Assembly (NCBI GenBank): GCA_023428135.1
Contig: JAEYZG010000017.1
Span: forward strand, 124,001-188,000
Direction of reading: 5' to 3'
DNA: 64,000 bases
From: Bacteroidota bacterium
GTDB taxonomy: Bacteria; Bacteroidota; Bacteroidia; Cytophagales; Cytophagaceae
Below the pieces are notes generated by a model that worked only from the letters and a program-made list of their open reading frames with translations, searched no databases and was not told the origin of the DNA. The translations under genes were made by a program, and so were the position numbers. Positions 24,461 through 33,557 of the stretch are shown here, in pieces; the first letter of the stretch is position 1, and the number at the start of each line of letters is the position of its first letter.

Positions 24461-25338
24461 CCTTTTTCCTGAAAGTAACCAACATATTCAGAAGGAAGTT
24501 TTGTTATTGGTTTTATCCTGATATCTTTAAAAAAGACTTCAGCAGCTTCGCTTTGTAGCTGTATTCTGCCTTTGGTCAATGGTTTAAGGATGCCATCCAA
24601 ATAGGATGAATTCGAAAGGGCCATGACAACTTTACCATTTACGATGTGTAAACTTTTGTCACCATAGGTAATCAGCTCCAGCTCATTCCACTTGTTACCA
24701 GCAAGCTCATTATTACTTCCTGCTTTACAAAAATTACCGGCAGTAGTATTCTCTCCGAATGAAGTTAACGTCCCTTTCTGATTATAGGTATATGGTTGGT
24801 TTTCGTTTTCTTTTAATGCTTTAATTTTTATTTTTGAATTGGCTATACACCAATAATCCCCCATACTTTCTTCAATGATCTGAAACTCCTGAGACACCAT
24901 CCACGATCTCCAGTAATCAACCCCGCATTCTCCCTGAGAATGATATAGAATTCCGGAATCCTTTGCTTCATTTAATCTTGGTACCCATTTTTTAGTACCC
25001 CATTTTACTTTTAGTTTGAGATGATAATTTTCAAATGATTCCTTAGTATAAACACATCCATAGATCTCTCCTGAAATTTTTAGCACTGGTTCACCATTTT
25101 CTTCAATAACAGAAAATACATCATTGATATTTTTATTATAACCGATTGGCTTTATTATTTCTCCCGCATCATTTACAGGTGCTTGTCCTTTATAGCCATC
25201 TTTGTGAGGAAAGCTTAAATACATTTCCCATTTTGACAGGTTGGTATCCAGCAATGTGATCCATTTCGATTCAGGACCTCTTGCTCCGGAAAATACTATC
25301 AGGATTATGAAAGATGGGAGAATGACATGCTTTTTCAT
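24454..25338 (-). CDS. DUF1080 (3-keto-disaccharide hydrolase-like) secreted protein
   Basis: This 294-residue protein has an N-terminal signal-like segment (VILPSFIILIVFSGA) and a concanavalin-like DUF1080 fold. Landmarks are WITLLDTNLSKWEMYL, ENYHLKLKVKWGTKKWVPR, AKDSGILYHSQGECGVDYW, QEFQIIEESMGDYW, WNELELITYGDKSLHIVNGKV and GRIQLQSEAAEVFFKDIRI. Members of this family act on or bind sugars and glycosides in the cell envelope; some hydrolyse 3-keto-disaccharides. It is likely periplasmic. It is not clearly part of the adjoining peptide locus, since it is transcribed towards it. Confidence 0.88.
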   Translation of the reverse strand: MKKHVILPSFIILIVFSGARGPESKWITLLDTNLSKWEMYLSFPHKDGYKGQAPVNDAGEIIKPIGYNKNINDVFSVIEENGEPVLKISGEIYGCVYTKESFENYHLKLKVKWGTKKWVPRLNEAKDSGILYHSQGECGVDYWRSWMVSQEFQIIEESMGDYWCIANSKIKIKALKENENQPYTYNQKGTLTSFGENTTAGNFCKAGSNNELAGNKWNELELITYGDKSLHIVNGKVVMALSNSSYLDGILKPLTKGRIQLQSEAAEVFFKDIRIKPITKLPSEYVGYFQEKGQ

Positions 25339-25653
25339 GATTATTTAAATTCACTTAAATATAATAACCCATGAATGATTCATGCAATTCTATAACAGAT
25401 AATACTTTTTTGCCTTGAAAGATCTTATTTTAAATTTTATCTTTTATTTGAAAAGTCTTAAATGTTTTTTAAAAAAACAGAATTGTTTCTTTCTTTTAAA
25501 TGATCCTAATTGTTTGTCTCATTGGGAATTGGGTTCAATAATTTTGATAAGGGATAAATTCCTATCTTTCAGAAAAAATCCATTTTTTTGAACAATGTAA
25601 GAAACTGAAACCGAAATGCTTCGTACAGTACTATTAGCTAACAGGAAACCCCT
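25339..25653. other. Divergent intergenic region, DUF1080 gene and histidine kinase
   Basis: No gene is visible. A possible promoter for the kinase is TTG at 25544-25546 and TATCTTTC at 25563-25570, one mismatch from TAnnTTTG and with a short 16-nt spacer. The rest is AT-rich without repeats that I can recognise. Confidence 0.35.
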
Positions 25654-27504
25654 ATGGAATTAGAAATTGACACCCTCATTGAAGCCGAATTCTTTAATTT
25701 ATCTTCCGATCTTATGATCGTGATGAAAAAAGGTCGACTAATGCAGGCAAATTCTGCGTGGAAACAAATTTTGGGCTGGACACCCGAAGAAGTTAAAGGC
25801 AGACAATTAATAGAATTTATTCATCCAGATGATGTAGAAATGGCCCTACATGTGGGAAAAGCAATTTATAAAACCGGCATTGATGTTTATGTGGAAAACA
25901 AATATCTCGCTAAAGACGGTTCTTATAAGTGGATTAGCTGGAAGACCTTTATTAAATCAGGACTTATTCTTGGGATAGGAAAAGAGATTACTCAGGATAA
26001 GGAAAAAGATGCTCATTATAAAAAAATCAACAACTACAGAAATTCTCTGCTTGAAAATTCCAGATACCTCGTCATTTCACTTGAGAAAAACGGTATCATC
26101 AGAACTTTCAATAATGCTGCTGAAAATACTCTTGGATACAGAGCGACAGATGTTGCTGAAAAAATAACACCAACATTATTTTTCAATAAATCAGAACTGG
26201 AGGAAAGAAGCCGTGAGCTGGAAACAAAGATTGGACAGCCGGTAAATTACGGATTTGATTACTTCCTTAAATCCGCTCAACACAATATTGTCAATGAGCA
26301 GGAGTGGCTTTGGAGGAGAAAGGACGGTTCTCAGGTTCCTTTGCACTTGTCAGTGTCTCCGGTGCGTGATGACCATAATGAAATTTCGGGTTATTTAATA
26401 ATCGGAAGTGATATTTCACAAAAAAGAGCAGCACAAAAAAGGTTGAAGGATAGTGAAACTATATTCAAGGCTATGAATGATGCCAATCCCCTGGGTATAT
26501 TCCTTACCGATGCCAATGGGGAATGCGTTTATTCAAACCGGGCTTTTCAAAGTCTGACAGGTTTAAACTTGTCAGAAACTTTTGGGTTCTTCTGGAATAA
26601 AATTGCTCATGAAGAAGAAAAAAGTGATATACTACAATTATGGGATAATGCGATCTCAAGCAATACTAATTTTCATAAAAAAATAAAACTGGTATCATCT
26701 ACGAATACGATCAAATGGGTTGATGTAAATGCGGTACTTATCAATGAACATGAGCCATCTTTAGGATATGTAGGTATCGTTGCGGACATTACCAAAGAAA
26801 TCGAAAGTAAGAGAGAACTTGAGGGAACTCTGCTAACATTAGAGAAGAGCAATAAAGCTCTTGATAACTTTGCATATGTTGTTTCTCACGATCTCAAAGC
26901 TCCGTTGAAGAGTATTGCTGCAATGATTAACTTCATAGAAGATGATCTTAAGTCCGGAGGCAATAATGCTTTAGAATATGTGAAACTATTGATGGGGCGT
27001 GTTTGCAAGATGGCAGAAATCATTGAGGGAGTACTTGATTTTTCCAGAATTGGTCATCAGGCTGTGAGAAAAGAATTTATTAATGTTAAACAGCTGGTAT
27101 CAGACCAGTTAGAATTTCTCACAGTAGAAAAGCCAGCTGACAAACGTATAATAATGGAAGAGTTTGAAATTTTTGAATCTAAAATTCTACTTACACAGAT
27201 CTTTTCAAACCTTATCAGCAATGCCGTTAAATACAATGATAAAGATAAATGTAAAATAACTATAAGAGGAAAACTGTCTGATGGACATTGTTATTTTGAG
27301 GTAGAGGATAACGGACCTGGTATTCCTGAAGAATTTCATGAAAGGGTGTTTGGCCTGTTTAATACTTTAAGAGATGAAAGGGTAAAAGACAGCACAGGTA
27401 TTGGCCTTGCTATTGTAAAGAAGATTATAGAAGAGGAACTGAATGGAAGCATTCGTATCCAAAGTAAAATGGGGCAGGGGACAACATTTATCTTCTCCTG
27501 GTAG
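25654..27504 (+). CDS. Cytoplasmic PAS-PAS-PAS sensor histidine kinase
   Basis: This 616-residue protein has no membrane segment. Three PAS domains are visible (about 10-120, 130-260 and 267-385; for example MKKGRLMQANSAWKQILGWT and GIFLTDANGECVYSNRAFQS). A HisKA domain follows, with phosphoacceptor H412 in YVVSHDLKAPLKS. The HATPase has an N box ISNAVKYND, G1 VEDNGPGIPEEF and G2 TGIGLAIVKKI. The signal is unknown; PAS domains sense small ligands, redox state or light. No response regulator gene is next to it, so it is an orphan kinase. A large imperfect stem-loop and then a strong terminator follow. Confidence 0.92.
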   Translation: MELEIDTLIEAEFFNLSSDLMIVMKKGRLMQANSAWKQILGWTPEEVKGRQLIEFIHPDDVEMALHVGKAIYKTGIDVYVENKYLAKDGSYKWISWKTFIKSGLILGIGKEITQDKEKDAHYKKINNYRNSLLENSRYLVISLEKNGIIRTFNNAAENTLGYRATDVAEKITPTLFFNKSELEERSRELETKIGQPVNYGFDYFLKSAQHNIVNEQEWLWRRKDGSQVPLHLSVSPVRDDHNEISGYLIIGSDISQKRAAQKRLKDSETIFKAMNDANPLGIFLTDANGECVYSNRAFQSLTGLNLSETFGFFWNKIAHEEEKSDILQLWDNAISSNTNFHKKIKLVSSTNTIKWVDVNAVLINEHEPSLGYVGIVADITKEIESKRELEGTLLTLEKSNKALDNFAYVVSHDLKAPLKSIAAMINFIEDDLKSGGNNALEYVKLLMGRVCKMAEIIEGVLDFSRIGHQAVRKEFINVKQLVSDQLEFLTVEKPADKRIIMEEFEIFESKILLTQIFSNLISNAVKYNDKDKCKITIRGKLSDGHCYFEVEDNGPGIPEEFHERVFGLFNTLRDERVKDSTGIGLAIVKKIIEEELNGSIRIQSKMGQGTTFIFSW

Positions 27505-27513
27505 CTGAAAATC

Positions 27514-27582
27514 AGCAACAGTCTATAGCAAGAGCAACAAAAATATATTCCAGGTACTCTTGCTGTTGCTCAAACTGTTGCT
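27514..27582 (+). repeat. Nested inverted repeat of TTGCT units after the kinase gene
   Basis: The outer arms are AGCAACAGT (27514-27522) with ACTGTTGCT (27574-27582), and the inner arms are AGCAAGAG (27527-27534) with CTCTTGCT (27557-27564). The segment CTTGCTGTTGCTCAA at 27559-27573 recurs exactly at 27711-27725. A T-rich tail follows the outer arm, so it may help end transcription. The recurrence suggests a small repeat family. Confidence 0.5.
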
Positions 27583-27623
27583 AATATTTTATTTTAAATA
27601 AACTGGCTAAAAATCAAATAATA

Positions 27624-27657
27624 AAAAAAGAGACTACCAGAAGGCTGTCTCTTTTTT
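27624..27657. terminator. Bidirectional intrinsic terminator between kinase and convergent membrane protein gene
   Basis: AAAAAAGAGAC (27624-27634) pairs with GTCTCTTTTTT (27647-27657), with CC/GG pairs inside the loop. A-rich and T-rich flanks allow function on both strands. Confidence 0.8.
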
Positions 27658-27737
27658 ATTTACTCAACAATTATAATTAACGTAGCAGCAAAACTATGAC
27701 TTAAAATACGCTTGCTGTTGCTCAACACTCTTGCTGA

Positions 27738-28094
27738 TTATTGTAGTAGTGGTATAAGATGTACTGCAGCAATGGCAATACTTACAAGGAGGTTAAGAGT
27801 AAAAACTCCTACTATATACCGCATTGGTAAGATTGAAATATTGCTTACAAGCACTGCAAATGTAAACAAAGCGAAAAAAAGCACACTTATGTCAGAAAAT
27901 GCACCATTAAAATAAGATATTAATAACAATAACGGAGGCGCAACAATACAACCCTGAATGATTATAAGTGCCCCGGCAATGGGGAATCTGTAATTTTCAA
28001 GAGAATCACACCATTTCTCTATTTTTGACCAGGTAGAAACATTTGTGTCATTGGTTAAAATCTGGCCGGTATATGATTTTGTTATAGCTCCCAT
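27738..28094 (-). CDS. Small membrane protein of unknown function
   Basis: In this 118-residue protein a soluble N-terminus of about 38 residues is followed by three hydrophobic segments, about 40-62 (IAGALIIIQGCIVAPPLLLL), 67-88 (SDISVLFFALFTFAVLVSNI) and 95-116. I do not recognise the family. It has its own likely promoter (TACATTTG on the minus strand at 28120-28127, about 26 nt upstream) and a terminator downstream, so it is probably a single-gene transcript. Confidence 0.7.
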   Translation of the reverse strand: MGAITKSYTGQILTNDTNVSTWSKIEKWCDSLENYRFPIAGALIIIQGCIVAPPLLLLISYFNGAFSDISVLFFALFTFAVLVSNISILPMRYIVGVFTLNLLVSIAIAAVHLIPLLQ

Positions 28095-28119
28095 AATTTT
28101 TTTGTTTGTGTTTATGATA

Positions 28120-28127
28120 CAAATGTA
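28120..28127 (-). promoter_or_regulatory. -7 promoter element of the small membrane protein gene
   Basis: The complement of CAAATGTA is TACATTTG, an exact TAnnTTTG element, the same octamer as at the candidate RNA (2662-2669). It would start transcription about 19 nt before the ATG at 28094. Confidence 0.5.
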
Positions 28128-28334
28128 TACTGCCTCTATCAGATTAATAATGACATGCGTTACTCTTAAAGATGATTTTTGTCAGCATTTGATACAAACT
28201 TTGGTTTTAGGAGAAATTGAAATTGGAAGGAGCAAATACCGACAACCGGACTAAAAATAAATAAGAAAACTAACAGAATGGTTTTGTGGATTCCTCGTAT
28301 TCAGAAATCCCCAAAAACAAAAATAACAATCATA

Positions 28335-29303
28335 TTATTGCTTGCCTGGAACTATCTTCTGTTGAGGAATTCTTATTTCATAGCTTTCTTTTTTCTTAAT
28401 CCTAAGTTTAAAATTATCGGTATTGTTAAACCATGGATTTAATTGTCTCAGTTCTTTATAGGTTGTGTTGTTCTTTTTGGCAAAATCTACAAGGTTATCT
28501 ATATCATCATTAACTGTAATGGTTGTGAATTGAAATGGCTCATATTTTTCAGTATGAGGAACAAAATATCCATATGTTTCAGGGTTTTCCAGAATTAATT
28601 TTAAAGCAAGTATCCGGTAAACATATCTGGCGGTTTCAGAATTAAGGTGCAGGTCAAAAAAGTTATCGACTTTCTGGTTTTCCAGTCTGTTTTTTATACC
28701 TTTCATTCCTACATTATAGGAAGCAGCCGTAAGTACCCAGTTGTTAAGATTGGAATAGGCCCATTTTAAATATTTGCAGGCGGCTTCTGTCGCAAGTTTA
28801 GGATCTCGCCTCATATCAACATCCTGATTCATTTTGAGATCATAATCTTTGGCTGTTTTTTCCATAATCTGCCACATTCCCATAGCTCCTGCATAGGAGG
28901 CAGCATTATTGTTAAACTCACTTTCTATTACAGCAAGGTACAGAAAATCAGGGTGTACTCCGGATTTTTGAAGAATTTCAGTTACAAATGGTCTCCATCG
29001 TTCTACATTCTTGATAACGAGCAGAGTGTGAGTCTGACGAAATGTATTTACCATCAATTCATACTCCAATGCTTCTCTTACATCGGTTCTTTGGACCGGA
29101 ATTGTTTCTCCTGCAAAAGTTACGACTTCCGGAATGGGCACTGAAGTAATCTTCTGAAAAGGTGTCTGGGGACTATTCAAGGTCCCTATAGCATCATTTA
29201 CTTTACCTTCATTGTTTGCCGATAAATTTTGTTCTGGCCCATTCCCTGATTTACAGGCTAATAAAAACAGTGATAGTAAGGGGATGAGTAATGACTTTTT
29301 CAT
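28335..29303 (-). CDS. Lytic transglycosylase lipoprotein (MltD-like)
   Basis: This 322-residue protein has a lipoprotein signal (LIPLLSLFLLACKSG, cleavage before Cys17). The SLT lytic transglycosylase domain has the catalytic Glu in LYLAVIESEFNNNAASYAGA, GMWQIMEKTAKDY, and the AASYNVGMKGIKNRL segment. A weak LysM-like peptidoglycan-binding stretch is at the C-terminus (IDNLVDFAKKNNTTYKELRQ). It cuts glycan strands of peptidoglycan, anchored in the envelope. Lipid anchoring needs Lgt, which makes the broken lgt copy at 31278-32108 notable. Confidence 0.92.
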   Translation of the reverse strand: MKKSLLIPLLSLFLLACKSGNGPEQNLSANNEGKVNDAIGTLNSPQTPFQKITSVPIPEVVTFAGETIPVQRTDVREALEYELMVNTFRQTHTLLVIKNVERWRPFVTEILQKSGVHPDFLYLAVIESEFNNNAASYAGAMGMWQIMEKTAKDYDLKMNQDVDMRRDPKLATEAACKYLKWAYSNLNNWVLTAASYNVGMKGIKNRLENQKVDNFFDLHLNSETARYVYRILALKLILENPETYGYFVPHTEKYEPFQFTTITVNDDIDNLVDFAKKNNTTYKELRQLNPWFNNTDNFKLRIKKKESYEIRIPQQKIVPGKQ

Positions 29304-29488
29304 GCTTTTTTAACCGATTGAATTTCTTTATTTAGTCAGTAACGAAAATCTTAATGGAACGATAAAATTATTTAACTAAAATTAAAAAAGAATTAATAAA
29401 TGGCCTGTTTGCAAATTCATTTGTGAATTTCTGAAAAAAATAAGATTTAAAAAACTTTGAAAAAACTCAATAATAAAAAGAGAATGAG

Positions 29489-29516
29489 GGACTGATTCTT
29501 AAGTTTTAATCAGTCC
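29489..29516 (-). terminator. Terminator-like hairpin overlapping the DUF4126-like stop codon
   Basis: GGACTGATT (29489-29497) pairs with AATCAGTCC (29508-29516), nine perfect pairs. On the minus strand it is followed, after about 11 nt, by TTTTTATTATTG. The stop codon of the upstream gene lies in the loop, so the coding end is part of the terminator. Confidence 0.55.
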
Positions 29517-29945
29517 TGCTCCCGTGCCTATTGCAATCATATCTTCTATACTTCCAATTACGATATCATCAATTTTATAAGCTTCTGCAAAATATTTCCT
29601 CGCATAAAAGCTGGCGTAGGTCATTGCTAATGCTGATAGTCCACCAAGCAGGAAGCCGGTTGATCTTTTTTGTTTATATGCCTGAAATATTGTAGTGCCT
29701 ACTAATGCCCCGGAGATAATTCTTGTTATTATTTGAGGGGCAGATGTTCTATTGGGTGTTGATGGTAATTTATCTCCTACAATTTCTCCTGCGCTTATAA
29801 TTTTGGTAATAACATTGCTGGCTGGTAGTTGAAGAAATGCCAGGCCAGATTTTAAAGACCCATTGAATGATTTTTTATTCAAAAATTGTGAGGCAAGTGA
29901 GGGCGCAAATGTAGCTCTCATTCCTGCTATTGCACCTAGTCCCAA
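29499..29945 (-). CDS. DUF4126-like small membrane protein, TTG start likely
   Basis: The protein has 148 residues. The opening GLGAIAGMRATFAPSLASQF and glycine-rich hydrophobic stretches (TRIISGALVGTTIFQAY; FLLGGLSALAMTYASFYARK) resemble the DUF4126 family of small membrane proteins, whose function is not known. There is no in-frame ATG before residue 9, and a stop lies 8 codons upstream of the TTG at 29945, so TTG is the best start. An AAAGGA ribosome-binding sequence is present about 12 nt upstream. An out-of-frame ATG just upstream (29967) leaves open a 1-base sequence error. Confidence 0.65.
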   Translation of the reverse strand: MGLGAIAGMRATFAPSLASQFLNKKSFNGSLKSGLAFLQLPASNVITKIISAGEIVGDKLPSTPNRTSAPQIITRIISGALVGTTIFQAYKQKRSTGFLLGGLSALAMTYASFYARKYFAEAYKIDDIVIGSIEDMIAIGTGAGLIKT

Positions 29946-30084
29946 AGCTAGTTTTATTCCTTTTCATAAATTCCCTTAGCCAATAATTAATCAATTCACA
30001 TATTCCATCTATCCTTTTTAACATGAACTAAATAATTATTGTTTTTCTAAGGGATATTAATGTTTTGTTCCAATACCATGATTC

Positions 30085-31155
30085 TTATTTTTTCTGTTTT
30101 TCTGTATCTTTCAAATTAATGGTATTGTCTATATTCGGCAATAACACTTTTATAAAGGCATTTCTGATAAGATTGCTTACAACAGGCCAAAGTTGAATCT
30201 TTGGGTTTTCCAGCTGACCGGAAAATGGGACTTTGGTTGCTATACGATCTTTTGGATGGTTTTTAAATATCTCTCCCAGTCCCTCAATAGCGGCTTCATA
30301 TAAAAATCGGAGAGGTCCTGGTTTTTCTTCTTTTGGTTTCAGAACATTCAGATTTTCAATAAGCGGTTTTACATATCCTTTAATACCTCCGTCTTTACCT
30401 GCAGCTTCTATATAAAGACCGACTGTTCCTTCCTGAACGTCAAAGTTACCATAGGCTTTAAAGAAATCGTTCAATTCTGTTGCAGGAAGTTTTTCCATTT
30501 TTACATCCATATTGAAATACGGACTTTCTGCGTAGGGATCAAACTCTAGAGTAAAATTGAAATGACCCGTTTTCATTGCTTTCCCTGTTGCCGTTATATC
30601 TGCTACCATTGTCTTGGAAAGCTTCTCGCTGTTGGTAAGATTATTGGCAACTGCATATACAGACTGCAGGTATAAATTGATATCAGGACTGGCGGAGTAA
30701 TCTCTATAGTGGATTTCACCATTTAATACTTCCAGACGGTTAATTTTTAGTGGAAATAATTTCTTTACAGGTTCTCTCCAGTCATTGTTTGCACCGTCCT
30801 GACTTGTTCCTTTGGCACCATTTACAAAATTGAGGGCACTGTTATAAATGAGTATTTCTCCGACTAATGCCCCTTTAAACAGGGCTTTCCATTGAATTGA
30901 AAGATCAGTTTTTTCAGCAAGAAAAAAAGGTACAAATGTTTTGCCTTCAGTTTTCTCTATATCGAGGTGGTGAATGGTATATGCTCCCCTTATAAGATGT
31001 ATGTCAATGTCATCAACATGCCCTTTATATCCATTAAGTTCAGAGAGCATATTATTCACATATCTTAAAACAATGTAAGGAAGCGCCAGTCTGAATGCTA
31101 TCAATAATCCCAGCAATATCACACCTATCTTCAAATACAATTTCTTTTTCTCCAT
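30085..31155 (-). CDS. DUF748/AsmA-like envelope protein
   Basis: The protein has 356 residues with an N-terminal membrane helix (LYLKIGVILLGLLIAFRLAL). The following DUF748 pattern includes LPYIVLRYVNNMLSELNGYKGHVDDIDIHLIRGAY..HHLDI, FFLAEKTDLSIQWKALFKG and the C-terminal KVPFSGQLENPKIQLWPVV. Related AsmA-like proteins face the periplasm and are linked to outer-membrane lipid homeostasis; the exact role here is inferred. It appears to be a single gene. No terminator is obvious. Confidence 0.85.
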   Translation of the reverse strand: MEKKKLYLKIGVILLGLLIAFRLALPYIVLRYVNNMLSELNGYKGHVDDIDIHLIRGAYTIHHLDIEKTEGKTFVPFFLAEKTDLSIQWKALFKGALVGEILIYNSALNFVNGAKGTSQDGANNDWREPVKKLFPLKINRLEVLNGEIHYRDYSASPDINLYLQSVYAVANNLTNSEKLSKTMVADITATGKAMKTGHFNFTLEFDPYAESPYFNMDVKMEKLPATELNDFFKAYGNFDVQEGTVGLYIEAAGKDGGIKGYVKPLIENLNVLKPKEEKPGPLRFLYEAAIEGLGEIFKNHPKDRIATKVPFSGQLENPKIQLWPVVSNLIRNAFIKVLLPNIDNTINLKDTEKQKK

Positions 31156-31277
31156 CGTTTTACCTTATGAATGTTAAAAAAGAACAGAAGGAGTATAGGG
31201 ATTGTTTAGAGATGCAAGGGGGAAATTAATTATATAAAAGGATGGGGTTTATTGAAATAGTTTGTCTTTAAGAAGTT

Positions 31278-32108
31278 TTAGTTTATAGTAGCCTTAGTTT
31301 TGAATGTTGATCTTCTTTCCTTCTTTCTGAAGGTATGGTATAAAACATAAAACCCTGCCAGGATGAGAGGAATACTTAGTATTTGTCCCATGTTAAGACT
31401 TAAACTGTCTTCAAACGTTTCCTGATTCTCTTTTACAAATTCAACCAGAAACCTTTGACAAATAGAGTGGTCAGAAAAATTCCAAAAATTATTCCATTGT
31501 ACATTTCACGACGTTTGTTCTTCCAGATAAAAAACAATATCAGAAAGAGGATAAAGCAAAAGATCGCTTCATACAACTGACCAGGATGCCTGGGTATGTT
31601 ATCTACTTGCTGAAATATAAATGCCCATGGAACAACAGTAGGTTTACCTATTACTTCTGAATTGATAAGGTTTCCTATACGGATAAATCCTCTTGTCAGT
31701 GTGCCTACAATCACAAGTCTGTCAAGTATCCAGAGGTAATTATAATTTTTGTTCCTGCAGAAAAGGTACAGACCAGTTAAAATTCCAGCAGCACCGCCAT
31801 GACTCGCAAGTCCAGCATATGGAGGCAGGATAATCTGAAGTGGATTTTCTATAAATGCATATGGTTCATAAAACAGGAAATGCCCGAATCTTGCACCGAT
31901 AATGCTAGAAATAAATATATATATATATGGTCAATGATTCAACATCCTCTACAGGCTTGTCATCCTTCCTGAAAAAATGGATCATAAACTGTTGGCTAAG
32001 AAGAAATCCTAATAACCAGGTGACTCCATACCATCTCAAGGGCCAGTCAATTCCAAGAATAGTAAAGATGTCAGGATTAGGATTCCAGATTATATATTCT
32101 AAAAACAT
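31278..32108 (-). pseudogene. lgt: Prolipoprotein diacylglyceryl transferase broken by two frameshifts
   Basis: The gene for Lgt, which adds the diacylglyceryl group to lipoprotein signal peptides, is split. The first part reads MFLEYIIWNPNPDIF onward to 31905 and then stops. The second frame carries GARFGHFLFYEP, ASHGGAAGILTG, RIGNLINSEVIGKPT and HPGQLYEA, all hallmark Lgt segments. The third carries RFLVEFVKENQETFEDSLSL to a TAA at 31278. The first break falls in a (AT)7 run at 31915-31928, where one extra AT restores the frame. The second is at TTT 31454-31456, where one extra T restores it. With both repairs the gene is 834 nt, 277 residues, normal for Lgt. Both breaks are in short repeats, so real decay, slippage variation or sequencing error are all possible. 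Confidence 0.88.
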
Positions 32109-32261
32109 AAATGAAAAAGTAATAATAGAGATAGCTAATTAGTTATTTTTAGTAGTTATCAAAGAAATCATCTTAATTGATTTGAAAGAAATAATAGCTA
32201 TAAGGATCCTTACTATAGAGGAGGAGACGGGTAGAAAAAAGTTTTTTACATATTTATCCTT

Positions 32262-33557
32262 TTACCGTTTTCCATAAATATTAAATCTATAAAACAATCC
32301 AACTCTGTAAACCATCGAATTAATATTTAATTTAAAAAGTGAGTTTTCATAGACAGGATTGAAAGAGTGCATATATGTTAACCCTCCTGTGAGAATAATA
32401 TTATTCTTCAATTTATAGCCAATTGAAATATCTGCGAATAATGAAGTTGTGAAGTTCTTAAAATTGTCAGAATAATCCTTTGTTCCAGTAGAGTCGTTGT
32501 AATATTTTTTAAGTTTATTTTTCATGGACTGATTTCCACTGATAAAATTAAAGCAGGCTCCACCTCCAATACCTCCCCAAAAGTTCTTTCTGAACTTGCT
32601 ATACATAAAAGAAACCGGAATAGAAAATGAGGAATATCTTTCTGTAACAAAGACATTAGTATTTTCAAAGGGGGGAGGAGAAGATGGTGGTGTCTTAGGC
32701 GGCCCTTTTTTTAATTCGCTGAATGAATTCTGAATAGTAACTTTTTGAATTCTAAATCCTGTACTGAACAAAAATCCTTTTACATTAATGCCAAAAAGGA
32801 ACGTAGGAAGGATATGGTTCTCCGACTTGTTATTCCAATATAGGTCTTCTTTCCAACGAAGCTGTGAATTACTTCTATATTTCAGATAATTTTTCTGTAA
32901 ACCTAAGTCAAATGATACAAAATATCTGAAATCTTCTTGCTGATAAGAAGGAGTAATTTTTTTTTTATTTTTAGTTAACGTGTCCGAAGCAATAGATTCT
33001 TTCTGCCTGTGATAGCGGGCAGCCCATCTCATTTCTTTTCTGTATATTTTATTAAGCATCATTCTATCTTTCCTGGAAAGCAATGATGGATATGATGAAG
33101 AATATACAGGCTTATGATTTTCGTTTTGGTCAGTTGTTTTTCCTTCGGAGGAATCAGAGACTATTGATGATTCGCTTGAGCTAGATTCATCTTTGTATAC
33201 AGCAACTATTTTCCCGATAAGGACATAATTAAATCCTGTGTTTTTAAATATGATAGAAAACAGATCAGAGAGTTTTATATCATTATAATTGCAGGGAGAA
33301 ATCCTGATGTCTGCAATACTGCTGTTTGAAAATGAAAATTTTATGGAATTTTCCGCATTGATTTTATTCAAGGCATCGGATAAACTGCCTCCATTCCAGG
33401 AAAAGCTAACCGTTCTTTCCAAGGTGGATTCGGACAATGTATTTAGATATTGAGAATCAGCAGAATGATTTTGACAAACTGCAGCAAAAGAAATAAAAAA
33501 AATGGCCAGGAAGGTACTTAGTTTATTTACAACCTTCTCCAGAAATATAAATCTCAT
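32262..33557 (-). CDS. STN-domain outer-membrane-like protein of a sigma/FecR operon
   Basis: This 431-residue protein has a signal peptide (LSTFLAIFFISFAAVCQ) and an STN (secretin/TonB short N-terminal) domain at about 45-125 (TVSFSWNGGSLSDALNKINA, IRISPCNYNDIKLSDLFSII). A Ser-rich linker follows, then a C-terminal beta-strand-rich region ending in YRVGLFYRFNIYGKR, typical of outer-membrane barrels. It overlaps the FecR gene by 35 nt. STN domains pass a signal from an outer-membrane protein to a FecR-type anti-sigma factor, so this is probably the sensor. It is far too short to be a TonB-dependent receptor. Confidence 0.8.
   Translation of the reverse strand: MRFIFLEKVVNKLSTFLAIFFISFAAVCQNHSADSQYLNTLSESTLERTVSFSWNGGSLSDALNKINAENSIKFSFSNSSIADIRISPCNYNDIKLSDLFSIIFKNTGFNYVLIGKIVAVYKDESSSSESSIVSDSSEGKTTDQNENHKPVYSSSYPSLLSRKDRMMLNKIYRKEMRWAARYHRQKESIASDTLTKNKKKITPSYQQEDFRYFVSFDLGLQKNYLKYRSNSQLRWKEDLYWNNKSENHILPTFLFGINVKGFLFSTGFRIQKVTIQNSFSELKKGPPKTPPSSPPPFENTNVFVTERYSSFSIPVSFMYSKFRKNFWGGIGGGACFNFISGNQSMKNKLKKYYNDSTGTKDYSDNFKNFTTSLFADISIGYKLKNNIILTGGLTYMHSFNPVYENSLFKLNINSMVYRVGLFYRFNIYGKR

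Noticed and set aside
28278..28442. 54-codon hydrophobic plus-strand frame
   Set aside because: It overlaps the end of the lytic transglycosylase gene in antisense and has no ribosome-binding site or signal pattern.
31915..31928. Firm claim of phase variation at the (AT)7 run in lgt
   Set aside because: A second frameshift in the same gene must also be reverted, so simple on/off switching at this run alone would not restore Lgt.
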